This document shows, in pieces, positions 1-11,889 of a stretch of DNA of 64,000 nt. The stretch spans positions 152,643,484 to 152,707,483 of the forward strand of contig JBOZIK010000001.1 in assembly GCA_051453625.1 (NCBI GenBank), read 5' to 3'. The position numbers and the translations under genes are program-made. The stretch comes from Welwitschia mirabilis. Taxonomy: Eukaryota > Gnetophyta > Gnetopsida > Welwitschiales. The notes below the pieces were generated by a model, which saw nothing but the letters and a program-made list of their open reading frames with translations, was not told the origin of the DNA and did no database searches. The first letter of the stretch is position 1. Every line of letters starts with the position of its first letter.

Positions 1-1529
1 GTGATTATGTTAATGGCTAAAATAGTGGTTATATTAACAACATTTTCCTTTCTAAAATGTTGCACTTTTCTTTATTTAACATAAAAAATATTATTATGTG
101 GTGGCTCATTTTAATTCTTTATTTTAATAATTGCATGTAATGGAATGATAAGCATTATTATTTTTTATGTTGAAATATTATGCACCTAGTGGCTAGGCAA
201 GGTAATGATTAAGGGTTATATAATCCTACCACCTTTACCATGTTCACCACCGTCTTTTTATGATGATGTCTCTTCATGTTCTTATGTCTTTTCACATCCT
301 ACATCCTCTTACTATGAATAGGATTTTATTTCCTGATTATTTCACATCTTTAATAAATCCTTTGTTATTGAATTTTGGCAAATTCAAACTTGTAGCTTGG
401 AAAATTATGGAGCCTTAGAATATTTAGGAGTTCTTAAGTCTTCATCTTAAATTTGATTATGGTCTTTTGCTTAGTCTATTTTCTTATGTAGTTTTTGGCT
501 TTACTTATTTTCTTATATGGTATTTATTTCATGTATTTTCTTTTCATTTTGTAATGCTTACATTTCTTAAAACATATTATTAGTGTCTCATATATTGTTA
601 AAGTTTACATTTTTTACTTATATTACATACCTCTTGCATCATAACTTTCTTAGGATCTTTTCACCAGAAACCCTTATCCATCTTGATTTAAGCTTTATGA
701 CCATTCATTAACCTATATTAATATATGATGGAAATAAAATAGATTACTATAAACTACCCCTAGAAAGTAAAGGGAGTGAATTTTCCCCTCTAGATGTGTT
801 GGTTTGGATTATATTAAATTACCTCTAGAGAGTAAAGGGAGTAAATTGTCCCTTCTAGATGTATTCATTTAGATTACAGTAAATTACCTCCAAAGAGTAA
901 AGAGATTAAATTGTTTCCTCTGGATATGTGCATCTAGAATACTATAATTTATATGAGGTCTTGATCACATTTTTATTTTATAATGAATCCTATCTTGTGC
1001 TTGGAAACCCCATACCTAAACCTTGTCATGAGTTATACAGGAAACTATGATGGTTGTAATTCTCATGTCATTCTTGCATGTGTAGAAATTATACAAGAGA
1101 TGGTGCAAAGAGGAGTTAATTACATGATGGATGTCATCTATTTGCTTCCTTATTTTGAAGGACTTATGTATTACTAAGTTTTTGATTAATAAGATGTCAT
1201 CTTCATGCTTTTATTTAGTTTCATATGCTTTATGTAAGGATATTGGATGTCCTAATAAAGTATGATACTCATTTAAACATGCTTATTATACTCAATATTA
1301 TTTTGCATTGTATTTATCTCATTTTTATTAGTTGTAAGTATTTATTACTCTTCTTTAATGCAAAATTATTTACCTTCTTCATAGATTATGAAATATGAAT
1401 AAAGTAGTTTATAATGCTATCATCTCTATTGCTTATTGAAATTTTCAAGTGAATGTTTAGCTTATGATTCAGTTTTCAAGATATCTATTAGGATTTAAAA
1501 CTTCAAGTTGTAGAATTGTGGACCTTACG
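1..1529 (+). mobile_element. Left L1 LTR (truncated by window start)
   Basis: Collinear with 7255-9044 along its length: shared blocks include the stretch around 170-230 (compare 7605-7670), the 65-bp repeats at 743-937 (compare 8180-8438) and the block at 960-1150 (compare 8455-8650). It begins inside the 12-bp TTAGTGGTTA array that lies in the upstream part of the right copy, so most of its upstream portion is outside the window. Its end is set at TTACG (1525-1529), the counterpart of TTACA (9040-9044) in the right copy; the final CA has become CG. Confidence 0.8.
743..937 (+). repeat. 65-bp tandem repeat, 3 units, in left L1 LTR
   Basis: Unit starts at 743, 808 and 873 are exactly 65 bp apart; the following flank resumes at 938. 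Each unit reads roughly ATTA-TA-AATTACC, then AGAGAGTAAAGGGAGTAAATT, then CCCTCTAGATGT. The right LTR has four units (8180-8438), so copy number changed after the LTRs separated. Confidence 0.85.
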
Positions 1530-1532
1530 TTT

Positions 1533-1544
1533 TGATATCAGAAC
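1533..1544 (+). other. Degenerate tRNA-iMet primer-binding site
   Basis: TGATATCAGAAC lies 3 bases after the left LTR end and matches the plant initiator-Met primer site TGGTATCAGAGC at 10 of 12 positions; both changes are G to A. Position and sequence fit a minus-strand primer site for the L1 element. Confidence 0.68.
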
Positions 1545-3750
1545 TTAGGTAGTGATTCTATGAGGCATAGTTATTGTGGAGTTATTATAAGAGCCTAAGT
1601 TGTGATTTCACTGGGAACAATTATTAATCTAGAATTAACAGTATGTGTTTATTGATTTAGCAATGTTACATAGGTAATAGTATATTTCTCTTTTATTTGG
1701 ATACAAGATAATGCTTGTAAAAACTATGACTCATACTTGCAGAGGTAAGATATTATCTTCACAAAGAATAATAAAAATCACTTAATAGTGACACCTGGTA
1801 AAATGTTAATAGTAGTGATATGACAAGTGCTAAGGTGCTATAGTGATGATTATAGAAAATCAAAAGAAAAGAAAAACTTTTCTTTAACATATACATATTA
1901 TTCTATGGTAGATGTGTCAAAATAAATAGAGTTAATTAAAATAAGATGGAGTTTGTAGAAGCTAGATAAGTTAGATCTTATAAATACATTATAATAAAAG
2001 GAACACGAATACTTCAAAAAAGAAAACTCCAACACTATATGAATATGGGAAACATTAAAATTTGTAGTTCCTATAAGTACAATTCAGATGGTATGCAAAA
2101 CTTTATTTAATATTTTTCATAGAAGGACATGAATGTGAAGAATCCACTTTATAATAGGATGCTTATCTATCATTATAAGTGTACAACCTTAATTTAAAAT
2201 ATTCCCTTTAAAATCCATATTAGAAATTATATAGAAAAACTCATAAATAAGTTACCATGAATGACTTCAAGATTTATTCAGAAAGGAGGGAGAAATGATT
2301 GTAAAGATAGAGTTATCAGTAATGCTCCAAATTTTGAAATGAATATCAGTTGTTGCTTCACATGTAGGGATAACATCCTACCCTTGTCACCATTAATTAG
2401 AATGCTACACTAGTAAAGTAGCTATGCATAATTTAAAGAATGTTGAAAATACAACTTAAAATAAAGAGATATAAATTATAAAAAGCTTTAAAATATTGGT
2501 TTTATTGGTGTTCTCAGTTCTATTTATAACAAGTTTATAAACTAGCCACAAAGGGACAAAGTGCAATGTTGTGTCATCGTCTCTGGATTCTAAAATTAAT
2601 GATGTAAAATCAAATTCTTGTAAGATTAAAGAGAATGTCTCAGTGTCTTCCATTTTATCCTCTGAGGTATAACAAGATAGATATGCTTTTCAAGTGAGAA
2701 TTTCTAAAAAAAGGATCATTTGGTTTATACATTATTGATCCTTTTTAGTTCATTTAAAACCCTACTTTAATGCTTAGTTGAAATCACTAAAGATAACTTA
2801 GGGTTATCATTTGTTCAAAACCCTAGTGCTCTTGTTAACTTAAGAAACTAAATGAGGGAGGATGATGTTTAGTAGCTATATTTGAGTAAAGATGTTAAGA
2901 TTTCCAATGACAGTTTTTTGGTTCTACAATCTCTATATTGGAAAATCTGACCAAGGTAACAACTCTCATGATTAGAGAGATTCAAAGATTTCAACATTAT
3001 AGAAGATTAAAATTAAGGGACTAGAGTTGAACAACAAATAATAACCAAATCTAGGTGTGATATCAAGAGTATTATATAAGTTCTAGTAGGTAAAAATAAT
3101 ACCAATGAAAAATGTTTCAACTCCCCTTCTCCATAATTTAAGAAAATGTTTTAAAAAGGCCATCAGTATTGGAAAGTTAAATTTACAAAAGGGCAAATTG
3201 GCTTTGTGTAATTGAGAATAAAACTAATGAAATATATTTTCAAAAGTTCAATAAAAATCATGATGCATACAAGATTTATGCATGTGTTTTCGGTCTAGAT
3301 CATTCACACAAGACAAACCAATCCCTAAGCATTTGGTAAACCTAGGATGTTGTCTATGTGTTTTACTTGTCATGTATGTAAATTATAAAAATATGGATGC
3401 CATGTGTTTGATGAAATAATTGAAAGAAATATTGACTTTTAGAGTATTATGATTATAACACTTGTTAAGATTGGAGATACTGAAGAAGAAATAGAAAAGA
3501 GAAAGTGCAAGAAGCAACATTACATAGTTTTGGTAGTGGATTACTGCCATCTCTTAGTGCACTTAGAGATGAACAAATAATGAATCAGATTTTGCAATAT
3601 AAGATCATCATCTCTCCATACATTGATACTTATAGGAAATTAGCCTTTCTATTTCAAGATTTTACTCTTCTCTATTTACACCATCTGCTTATCTGTAAGA
3701 TTCCAAAGATAGGTTCTCTATAGGTAACTCATATTTCTAGAATAGAATAG
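1545..3750. other. L1 element interior, left part: nothing recognised
   Basis: AT-rich sequence without a long open frame. I looked for zinc knuckles, DLGAS-type protease, FxDD reverse transcriptase and integrase motifs on both strands and saw none. A 65-codon minus-strand frame (2456-2653) has no recognisable similarity. Confidence 0.5.
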
Positions 3751-3751
3751 C

Positions 3752-4015
3752 TAAGTTAGGATAAAAAATGGATGAGTAAGAGCATAAGATATGGTTTATA
3801 GCAATGAGACTAATGAAGCGTCCATCTACAAAGCCAAATTCCCAAATGAAAACCTTATTAAGAAGCATAATGGGCCTAACTTGCTATCAATGGTAAATGC
3901 CAGACCTAATACCAATGGCTCTCACATCTTCATATGTATTAACAAGACTAAATGATTTAATGCAAAACATATTATGTTCAGACATGTAGTGGATGGGATG
4001 GATTCATCTAATGCC
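3752..4015 (+). pseudogene. Cyclophilin (peptidyl-prolyl isomerase) gene fragment
   Basis: One frame from about 3788 reads like the central part of plant cyclophilins: SIYKAKFPNENLIKKH (3821-3868), then LLSMVNARPNTNGSHIFIC (3881-3937), then HIMF-HVVDGMD (near 3968-4003). In intact family members the second block carries active-site residues of the fold; here Gln-Phe-Phe-Ile has become His-Ile-Phe-Ile. The highly conserved Trp after the KT motif is TGA at 3953-3955, a G-to-A change. Upstream, 3788-3820 still resembles the DFTRGNGTGGE stretch but two more stops lie before it. No start, N-terminal third or C-terminal end is visible, so this is a broken fragment of about 85 codons out of roughly 170. 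No intron boundary is visible within it. It lies between the two L1 LTRs. Confidence 0.85.
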
Positions 4016-6696
4016 ACTGTTAATAGTCACAAAGATGCTATAGAATAAGTGATGGATATCGCATTTATCTTTAATAAGTACTTGAAATAACCAAATTTTA
4101 AAAGCACTCTTCTATTTATTAATGATTCCCTAAAAATAAATAAGCATGAATTTAAAAAATGGAAGAATAATGAGAGAGATTATGTAAAGTCTAGAAACTT
4201 ACTATCACTGATATAAGATTTGAAGAAAATTGTGAAAATGAGTAAATTTTGATGTGCCATCACTATGGTAAAAACTGCAATAAACTTACAAACATCACTA
4301 ATATTCTCATAAAGCTATCAAACACCATTGTCATTGCACTTGCATTCCATTTCTTTGTTTCATTTTATTTCATATAGCATCAAATTTCTTGAATTTTAGT
4401 GGCTTCTCACAATGAAAAATTAAAAAGGGTTTCTATAAGAGTTTCTATGAGTTTTTAAAAGATGGAGCATATTGATTTTTGATGTATGATTTTGTTTACC
4501 TACTACTCTTACAATTCCTCCACTAGAATCATAGATCATAGCATTAGAAGAGATCATAGAACTAATTGATAAGACAACAACTTTGCAAATTTGTCTTCTC
4601 ATTTTAGATATTATCTTTACTAGCCATGAATTAGGCTTTCCATTTTCAATGCTCATAACTGTTATGAAAAATTCTTTGAGCCCTATTCCTTTGCTAACCT
4701 CAGTGGTCCAAAAATTATTATAATCATTCACTAGGAATTTGTTGTCATACTTTTAAAAGCAAATCAAATTAAAACAACTTAGATACTATTCTTTAAAAAC
4801 TGATAATTTGTTTACAAATCTTTACTAAAAGCATTTGAATATATTGTTATGTCTTTTGAAGCTTCAATAAAAATACATGCAAAATCTACATTTCCTAAAG
4901 AGTATCCTAGAATCCATACTGATATGCTTAAAAAATGTTTTCTTAATTAATTCTTTCTCCCTGTTGAAAAGCCATATTACTTGTAATTTATTATCTTAAA
5001 GATCTTTGCAAATTCATAGCCAAGATGCTTAGACTGGATATCCATCCTTAAAGATAAATAGTTAATTACTGTAACATTTTAAATATATAAGTACTTATTC
5101 ATCCTACTGAGTACCAAAATTTTATTTAAATGTTTTATATGTGCAAATAATATGTTAAAATTTTAAACACAACTATGCAGCACCTAGAGGATTTTGCATT
5201 GAGTCTTTTAGTTGTTAGTTATCTTAATGTGATCTATTAAATCTATAATAGAGTTATAAGGTTCATCAGATAGCCATTTTGGTCCTTTCTTTTCCATTAC
5301 ATTTTATATGATTAAGATATTGTAAACTTACCAAATAAAATTATATGATATAGTTGGTGAATTCTTCTTGCTATTCTTGTTAATCAATAGATAAATTTCA
5401 TCATTTGTTCTCTTCATCTTCGAAGGACAAGTAACATGCTGTTAATCTATGCCTAATTGCAAAGTATTCACTTCGGATTATGGGTCAAGTGTTGAAGCTA
5501 TCTACTTGTATTACTTACATTTGAGTCTAAATTTAATGCAAATAATGTAAGGATTAGAAGCATAATTGGTAGTAGGTCAATAACAATAGTTATCTAGTGC
5601 TACTTCTTGTTTAGACTTAATGAAAGGACATTCAAATATATGAATTATGTTAGTATCTTATAACATATTTATAGGAGATTTGTGTTTATGACATAAATTA
5701 TTGAGTTAACTATTCCTTAAAATTATTATGTTAATTTTCTATACCTTTCTAAGAAGATCAAATCACATTAATCTACATACAATTGTAGAACCTTATTTTT
5801 ATACAATCTTCTTTACAATTTTAGTTTCACTAAGATATTAGAGGCTATTGTAGATATACTGTGAGGAAATATTAAAAGTTACATTGTAAAGTAGTAGATG
5901 AAGCTTTAAAAAGTGGTTACTATTACAATGTAAAAGACTTGAGTTCTAGCATTTTTCCCTCTCTCTCTAGTATGTGAAACTTGATGTTATATAGTTATTA
6001 AGCAAGCTAAAAAGGATAAAATAAAAAACACTAAGTAGCACCTTTAGAATTCCAATAAGTTTTTCGTGGTCTTCATCCTTATACTCTAAAGTAAGCTAGA
6101 ACCATATCAAATAAGAGTAGGACCTATGGCTTATAAATTAGTTTTACCACCATAATTATCTTCACTTCTTAATTATTAAGAAAATGTATTTCTAACATAA
6201 CAAAGATCGTTTTCATTCAAAAAGTAAACATTCAACTAGATTATACAAGTAGAAGTATCAGAGAGGCATTAAAAAGAGCACATAATAAATGAGTTTGGAA
6301 TGTAAGAAACTTATAAATTTTGAGCTTAGACTTGAAAAATATCTACATAACATCCTTAGAGATAAGTGTCATAATTTGAAATGAGATATTATTATGTTGT
6401 AGTTTTGGATTTATTAGGCCAAGCTTATTTTGATTTTAGTCAAATCAAGGATGTAATTGAGGTATTTTGGGTTATGAAATTGAATGGCTTTCAACCATTT
6501 ATATCTATATTCAAACTGTACATTTGAAGTTTAACTAACTAAAATTTTAAATCAACAAAAAACTATAGTCAAAGAATGATAAATTCAACATCATAATTAG
6601 AAAAAAAAGAAACAAAAGATACTTAGAATTATGAAATAAACATTTTTATATGAGAACCTAAGCTTTTCTATTTAAGTTTCAAGAATGAAACTTTTT
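4016..6696. other. L1 element interior, right part: no domain recognised
   Basis: AT-rich, stop-rich. The longest gap-free open frame of the window lies here on the minus strand (4420-4731, 103 codons); it has no motif I know, no signal peptide or membrane segment, and may be chance. The last 60 bases before the polypurine tract resemble the degenerate end of a chromovirus pol reading frame (TTTCAAGAATGAAACTTTTT at 6677-6696). Confidence 0.45.
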
Positions 6697-6710
6697 AAGA
6701 AGTGGAGGAA
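6697..6710 (+). other. Polypurine tract of L1 element
   Basis: AAGAAGTGGAGGAA directly abuts the LTR start TGTCATGTCTAG. This is the plus-strand primer position; sequence and context match chromovirus 3' ends. Confidence 0.75.
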
Positions 6711-6931
6711 TGTCATGTCTAGACTTTTAAAGATCTAAAGGCTTAAAATAATTATTATTATTATAGAATCAGCAAAGTAAATTTGTTTATTGTATGTATT
6801 TTTCTTATTATTGAGATGTAATTATATTATGAAAAAGTTTGTGCTGTAATTCTTATTTTTTAAAGTCCTTTTATTTTGTAATAGTCATAATATTTTTTTC
6901 CTGTAAACTATTGGTAACTTAATTATGATCT

Positions 6932-7312
6932 TTAGTGGTAAAATTAGTTGTTACATTAGTGATTTTAATTAATGATTACATTAATGGTTTAGTTAGTGGT
7001 TATGTTAGTGTATAAATTAGTGGATACATTAGTAGCTAAGTTAGTGATTCTGTTAGTGATCAAATTAGTGGTTATGTTAGTGGTTAACTTAGTTGTCATA
7101 TTAGTGGTTAAATTATTAGTTACATTAGTGGTTAAGTTAGTAGTTACATTAGTGGCACCAAATTAGTGATTACGTTAGTGGTTAAGTCAGTGGTTAATTT
7201 AGTGGTCAAATTAGTAGTCATGTTAGTGGTTAAGTTAGTGATCATGTTAGTGGCTAAGTTAATGGTTATGTTAGTGGCTAAAGTAGTGGCTAATTTAGTG
7301 ATTACATTAATA
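6932..7312 (+). repeat. 12-bp degenerate tandem array (TTAGTGGTTA-)
   Basis: About 30 imperfect copies of TTAGTGGTTAMR, where the last two bases alternate mostly between AA, AC and TG. The periodicity of 12 makes a spurious open frame with repeating LVVK/LVVM. It lies in the upstream part of the LTR, and its tail opens the window in the left LTR (1-40). Confidence 0.88.
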
Positions 7313-7423
7313 ATATTTTCTTTATGTAATTATTGCAGTTTTCTTTATTTAACATGGAAAATATTTTTATGTGATTTTTGAAAATTACTTATTAAGTGGC
7401 TTATTTTAATTATAATAATTGTA

Positions 7424-7523
7424 NNNNNNNNNNNNNNNNNNNNNNNNNNNNNNNNNNNNNNNNNNNNNNNNNNNNNNNNNNNNNNNNNNNNNNNNNNNNN
7501 NNNNNNNNNNNNNNNNNNNNNNN
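7424..7523. other. 100-N assembly gap flanked by identical 50-bp ends (false gap)
   Basis: The 50 bases before the N run (7374-7423) are repeated exactly after it (7524-7573). The contig ends overlap, so real missing sequence is probably zero and 150 positions are surplus. Confidence 0.9.
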
Positions 7524-8179
7524 ATTTTTGAAAATTACTTATTAAGTGGCTTATTTTAATTATAATAATTGTAATTAGTGGTATATTTAGTATTATTATT
7601 ATTATGATGAAATAGTATGCACCTAGTGGCTAGGTAAGGTAATGATGAGGAATTATAGAATCCCTACCATCTCTACCCCCCTTTACCACCCTTTATTTAT
7701 GATGATGTCTCTTTATGTTCTCATGTCTTCTTAAGTCCTACATCCTCATGCTGTAAATAGGACTTCCTTTCCCTCTTATTTCACATCTTTGAGAAAGCCT
7801 TTGTTATCGAATTTTGATGACTTCAAACTTGAATCTTGGAAAACTGTGGAGCCTTGGAATCGTCACAAGTTCTTGACTCTTCATCTTAAATTTGGATATG
7901 GCTTTTGGTTTAGTCTATTTTCTTTCATGGTTCTTGGCTTAATTTACTTTTTTATAGGTCTTTATTTCCTCCTTTCCCTTTTGTCTTGTAATTCTTACAT
8001 TTCCTAAAAGCTTTTAGTAGTATCTTGTATATTACTAAAGTTTGCATGTCCCATTCATATTACAAACCCCGTATGTCATAATTTTCTTATGTTTCTTTTA
8101 TCACAAACCCTTATCCATCTTAATTTAAGCTTTGTGACCATTCATTAACCTATATTGATATGTGTTGAAAATAAACTAA

Positions 8180-8438
8180 ATTACTATAAAATACCTCTAG
8201 AAAGTAAAGGAAGTAAATTATCCCCTCTAGATGTGTTGACTTGAATTACAGTAAATTACCTATAGAGAGTAAAGAGAGTAAATTATTTCCTTTGGATGCA
8301 TTAGTTTGAATTACAATAAATTATCTCTAAAGAGTAAAGGGAGTGCATTTTCCCCTCTATATGTATTAATTGGATTATAGTAAATTACTTCTAGAGAGTA
8401 AAAGGAGTAAATTGTCCTCTCTGCATTTGTTCATCCAG
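8180..8438 (+). repeat. 65-bp tandem repeat, 4 units, in right L1 LTR
   Basis: Units start at 8180, 8245, 8310 and 8374 (65, 65 and 64 bp), with the flank resuming at 8439. Homologous to the three-unit array at 743-937. Confidence 0.85.
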
Positions 8439-9064
8439 ATTACTATAATTTGTATGAGGTCTTGGTCATATTTTGATTTTATTGTGAACCCTATCTTGTG
8501 CTTGGTAACCCCATACCTAAACCTTGCCATGGGTCGTACTCAGAATTATGAAGATTATAGTTCTTATTCCATGCTTGCATGTGTAGGAAATGCTACAAGA
8601 GATAATGCGAAGAGGAGTTAATTACATGCTAGGTATCATCTATGTGCTTTCTTATTTTGAAGGACTTATGTATTACTAAGTTGTTGATTAATAAGATCTC
8701 ATATTCATGTTTTTATTTAGTTGCATATGATCTATTTAAGAATCTTAAATTTCCTAATAACATGTGATATTCACGTGAACATGGTTATTATACTTAGAAT
8801 TATTTTGCATTGTATTTATCTAATTTTTATTGGTTACAAGTGTCTATTACTCTCCTTTAATGCAAAATTATTTATCTTCTTCATAGATTGTGAAATATGA
8901 ATTAAGTAGTAAATAATACTATTATCATCTATTGATTCTTGAAATTTTCAAGTGAATGTTTAGCTTATTATTAAGTTTTACAGATACCTATTGGGAGTTA
9001 AAATTCAAGTTGAAATTTTATGTGGCATAATTATGGATGTTACACCCTTAGAGATTATTAATAA

Positions 9065-9600
9065 CTTCAATGCTTAAGTACCTTATCATCCATAGTCCAA
9101 TTACCAGTAGCATCTAAGATAGAGTTTAATCCTTTTATCATTTAGTTACTTCCCCATTTTTATGGCTTAAAGTTAAAAGACTCTTACCTATATTTGAAGG
9201 AATTTGAATATGTACTATCTATATTGCTATAATTCCCTAACACCTATGATACCCTTTGACTCATCCTTTTTTCATTTCATCTCAAGGAAAAAGATAAAGC
9301 TCAATTCTACATCCTTAAACCTCTATCTATTATGACTTGAAATGACTTTAATAAATCCTTTATCTCAAAGTTTTTTTCCAAGTCATAAAACCAATGATTT
9401 AAGGTAATAGATCATGAACTATTAGTAAAAACATCATGAGACCTTCTCAACAATGTTAGCAAGGTATAGAACTTAATTTTAAAATTCCCCAAACAATAAT
9501 TTGAGCTAGGTAGGATTATTACTTTCTTTTATGATGGATTATTAAAAAACAATAGGAAATAAGTTAAAATAATGAGTAGAGGTAGCTTCTAGTTCTTCCA
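9065..9600 (+). pseudogene. E1 gag remnant
   Basis: Capsid-like retrotransposon gag of the Tat/Athila group. In one frame 9179-9214 reads DSYLYLKEFEYV, the family's block that precedes a run of charged and aromatic residues; 9275-9360 continues LFPFHLKEKDKAQFYIL-like, and 9500-9560 resembles the family's short run of aromatic residues followed by YDGL. Stops interrupt every 10 to 30 codons. The region 9600-10550 that follows should hold the gag C-terminus and linker; I can see no domain there, only short frames such as 9642-9869. Confidence 0.78.
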
Positions 9601-10654
9601 CTAAATAAAGTATGGGATTACCTTAAAACTAGAAGAAGTGGATGAAGTGGATGAAGCTACTTAGATCTAAGCCATTAGTTAGGTACACTAGTGTTTTTAA
9701 AGTGTGTTATGACTTTGATGTCAATAGTAGAAGAAATAAATTATTAATAAGAATAGAATCCCTTTCCACCTCATCTAAACCATTGATCTCCAAACTTGAA
9801 TTCCTCATCTACTACATAGACTTACATGAAACAATAAAGTATTCTTTTTACCCCTATTTTAACATATAGTAAATGATTAAGTTAATGCCATAAGACAATA
9901 TTGGTATAAAAATAATCCCTAGTCAAATACCTATAATCGTAGGTAGATAAATCATCTTAATGTTTCTTGGAGACAAGATAGATCCCATAATCAAAATTAC
10001 ACTAGTCAACCAAGACACTGATTTTCATTGTCATCCTCTCATCTTTACCCTTCAAATTAATACCAATCAAAAAACCATATCTTATCAAATCATCAATCCT
10101 TACTACCTAATTCATTTGAAGAAATAGTTAGGAGTTTCATAAGATCCCAAAAATAGATCAACTAATAACTCATATCCTCCTTAAACAAACTGGAATAAAA
10201 TATCTCTTATTTAAAACAAATAGAATTAGTAAAAGCTCCTATGAGCTCATATTCAAACCCAATAGGAGCTAAAATTATAGAGGGATTAGAACCTATACAA
10301 ATATAATAAACTAAGGCCTTCTACTTACAAGTGAAAAAGAGTAAAATAATCTAACTTCAAAAAACTGAACTAAATGGGAATCAACATCCAAGAGAACTAA
10401 AGAGAAGGACAAAATAGTAGAGGAGTTAGAAAACACTTTGCTCATTTTTCGAGAGCCTCTATCCTTTAAACACCAACATAGAAAAGAGAACATTACAATA
10501 AAATAGTTATAGGACATAGAAATATTTAAGGAAGTGAAAATAATCATTCCCTTCTTAGAAGTAGTTAAGTAAATTCCTTCTTATGCAAAGTTACTCAAAG
10601 ATATGTGCACTGTAAAAAGGTAGATAAATGTTAATATTTTTTAGAGAAACAAGC

Positions 10655-11640
10655 TAATGTAATAATTTAAAACCAATTTTCTCCTAAATATAAGGACCCT
10701 TTCCATCCTACAATTTCCATCACCATTAAAGACAAATGACCTAACTAAGCCTTGCTAGATTTAGAAGCTAGTATATACCTACTTCATTCNNNNNNNNNNN
10801 NNNNNNNNNNNNNNNNNNNNNNNNNNNNNNNNNNNNNNNNNNNNNNNNNNNNNNNNNNNNNNNNNNNNNNNNNNNNNNNNNNNNNNNNNNNNNNNNNNNN
10901 NNNNNNNNNNNNNNNNNNNNNNNNNNNNNNNNNNNNNNNNNNNNNNNNNNNNNNNNNNNNNNNNNNNNNNNNNNNNNNNNNNNNNNNNNNNNNNNNNNNN
11001 NNNNNNNNNNNNNNNNNNNNNNNNNNNNNNNNNNNNNNNNNNNNNNNNNNNNNNNNNNNNNNNNNNNNNNNNNNNNNNNNNNNNNNNNNNNNNNNNNNNN
11101 NNNNNNNNNNNNNNNNNNNNNNNNNNNNNNNNNNNNNNNNNNNNNNNNNNNNNNNNNNNNNNNNNNNNNNNNNNNNNNNNNNNNNNNNNNNNNNNNNNNN
11201 NNNNNNNNNNNNNNNNNNNNNNNNNNNNNNNNNNNNNNNNNNNNNNNNNNNNNNNNNNNNNNNNNNNNNNNNNNNNNNNNNNNNNNNNNNNNNNNNNNNN
11301 NNNNNNNNNNNNNNNNNNNNNNNNNNNNNNNNNNNNNNNNNNNNNNNNNNNNNNNNNNNNNNNNNNNNNNNNNNNNNNNNNNNNNNNNNNNNNNNNNNNN
11401 NNNNNNNNNNNNNNNNNNTACCTACTTCATTCTGCTGTTTATAAATAATTATGCTTGGAAGGGCTTAAGCACATAAAAGTCCAATTATAACTTGCTGATA
11501 ATTCTTTAAAACCCCATAGGAATAATCTATGATATCATTATTTGGATAGATAACTATTACTTTCTAATGGATTTTGTTGTTTTAGATACGGATAACATGA
11601 TTAACTAGTTAGTCCTTGTCACTCTAGGAATACCTCTCCT
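10655..11640 (+). pseudogene. E1 aspartic protease remnant (split by gap)
   Basis: The retropepsin active-site motif is visible as ALLDLEASI at about 10750-10776; the family's Gly after Asp-Leu is Glu here, which would not support catalysis. The downstream part, after the N run, resumes in the same reading with the block that normally follows the active site within a few residues, including a TAA where Gln is usual (11447-11449). Further on 11560-11625 reads FVVLDTDN then VTLGIPLL, the usual last protease strand. The two halves join with no missing residue if the N run is removed. Confidence 0.8.
10790..11418. other. 629-N gap with 14-bp overlapping flanks
   Basis: TACCTACTTCATTC ends the left contig (10776-10789) and begins the right contig (11419-11432). 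Protein similarity continues across the overlap without loss, so the stated gap size looks wrong. Confidence 0.82.
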
Positions 11641-11889
11641 TACACCCTCTAATACCTTGAACAACTATGGGAATGGTCTAATAAAAATATATTTTGGAAA
11701 TATGCTAATAGAGTTAAATGTTCTTGATGTGCTAAAACTATCCTTTCGCTATGAAAGGATAGAATACATGGATAAAGTATAAAGCCTTTTTGTTTACTAA
11801 GAATCCTCCACATATCTTCATGATGACCATACTTTAGGTCTTCCTCAAGAACAAGACTCATATACCATCACATAAAATAAATCACCCAT

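Larger units (their letters stand above)
1..9044 (+). mobile_element. Chromovirus-like LTR element (family L1), 5' end off window
   Basis: Two related long terminal segments in direct orientation (1-1529 and 6711-9044) bracket 5.2 kb. The left LTR is followed by a degenerate initiator-Met primer site. The right one is preceded by a polypurine tract in the setting typical of chromovirus 3' ends: a short stretch resembling the end of pol, then AAGAAGTGGAGGAA, then TGTCATG. The interior shows no gag, protease, reverse transcriptase or integrase that I can recognise in any frame, but contains a cyclophilin fragment. It is therefore either a heavily eroded or replaced interior, or a non-autonomous derivative. 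The assignment to Ty3/Gypsy chromoviruses rests on the termini only. Confidence 0.72.
6711..9044 (+). mobile_element. Right L1 LTR
   Basis: Starts TGTCATG after the polypurine tract and ends GGATGTTACA. True length is about 2.2 kb once the false 100-N gap and its 50-bp duplicate are discounted. Order inside: 12-bp array (6932-7312), gap, conserved block around 7605, a decayed TATA-like GTAAATAGGA near 7755, 65-bp repeats (8180-8438), and the block at 8455-8650. The same family recurs at 20106 and 23623. Confidence 0.82.

Noticed and set aside
7166-7381. 71-codon open frame rich in Val/Leu with LVVK repeats
   Set aside because: Produced entirely by the 12-bp DNA array; no coding signal.
10752-11444. 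230-codon open frame
   Set aside because: Only the first dozen residues and the last few are real sequence; the real content is the protease remnant annotated separately.
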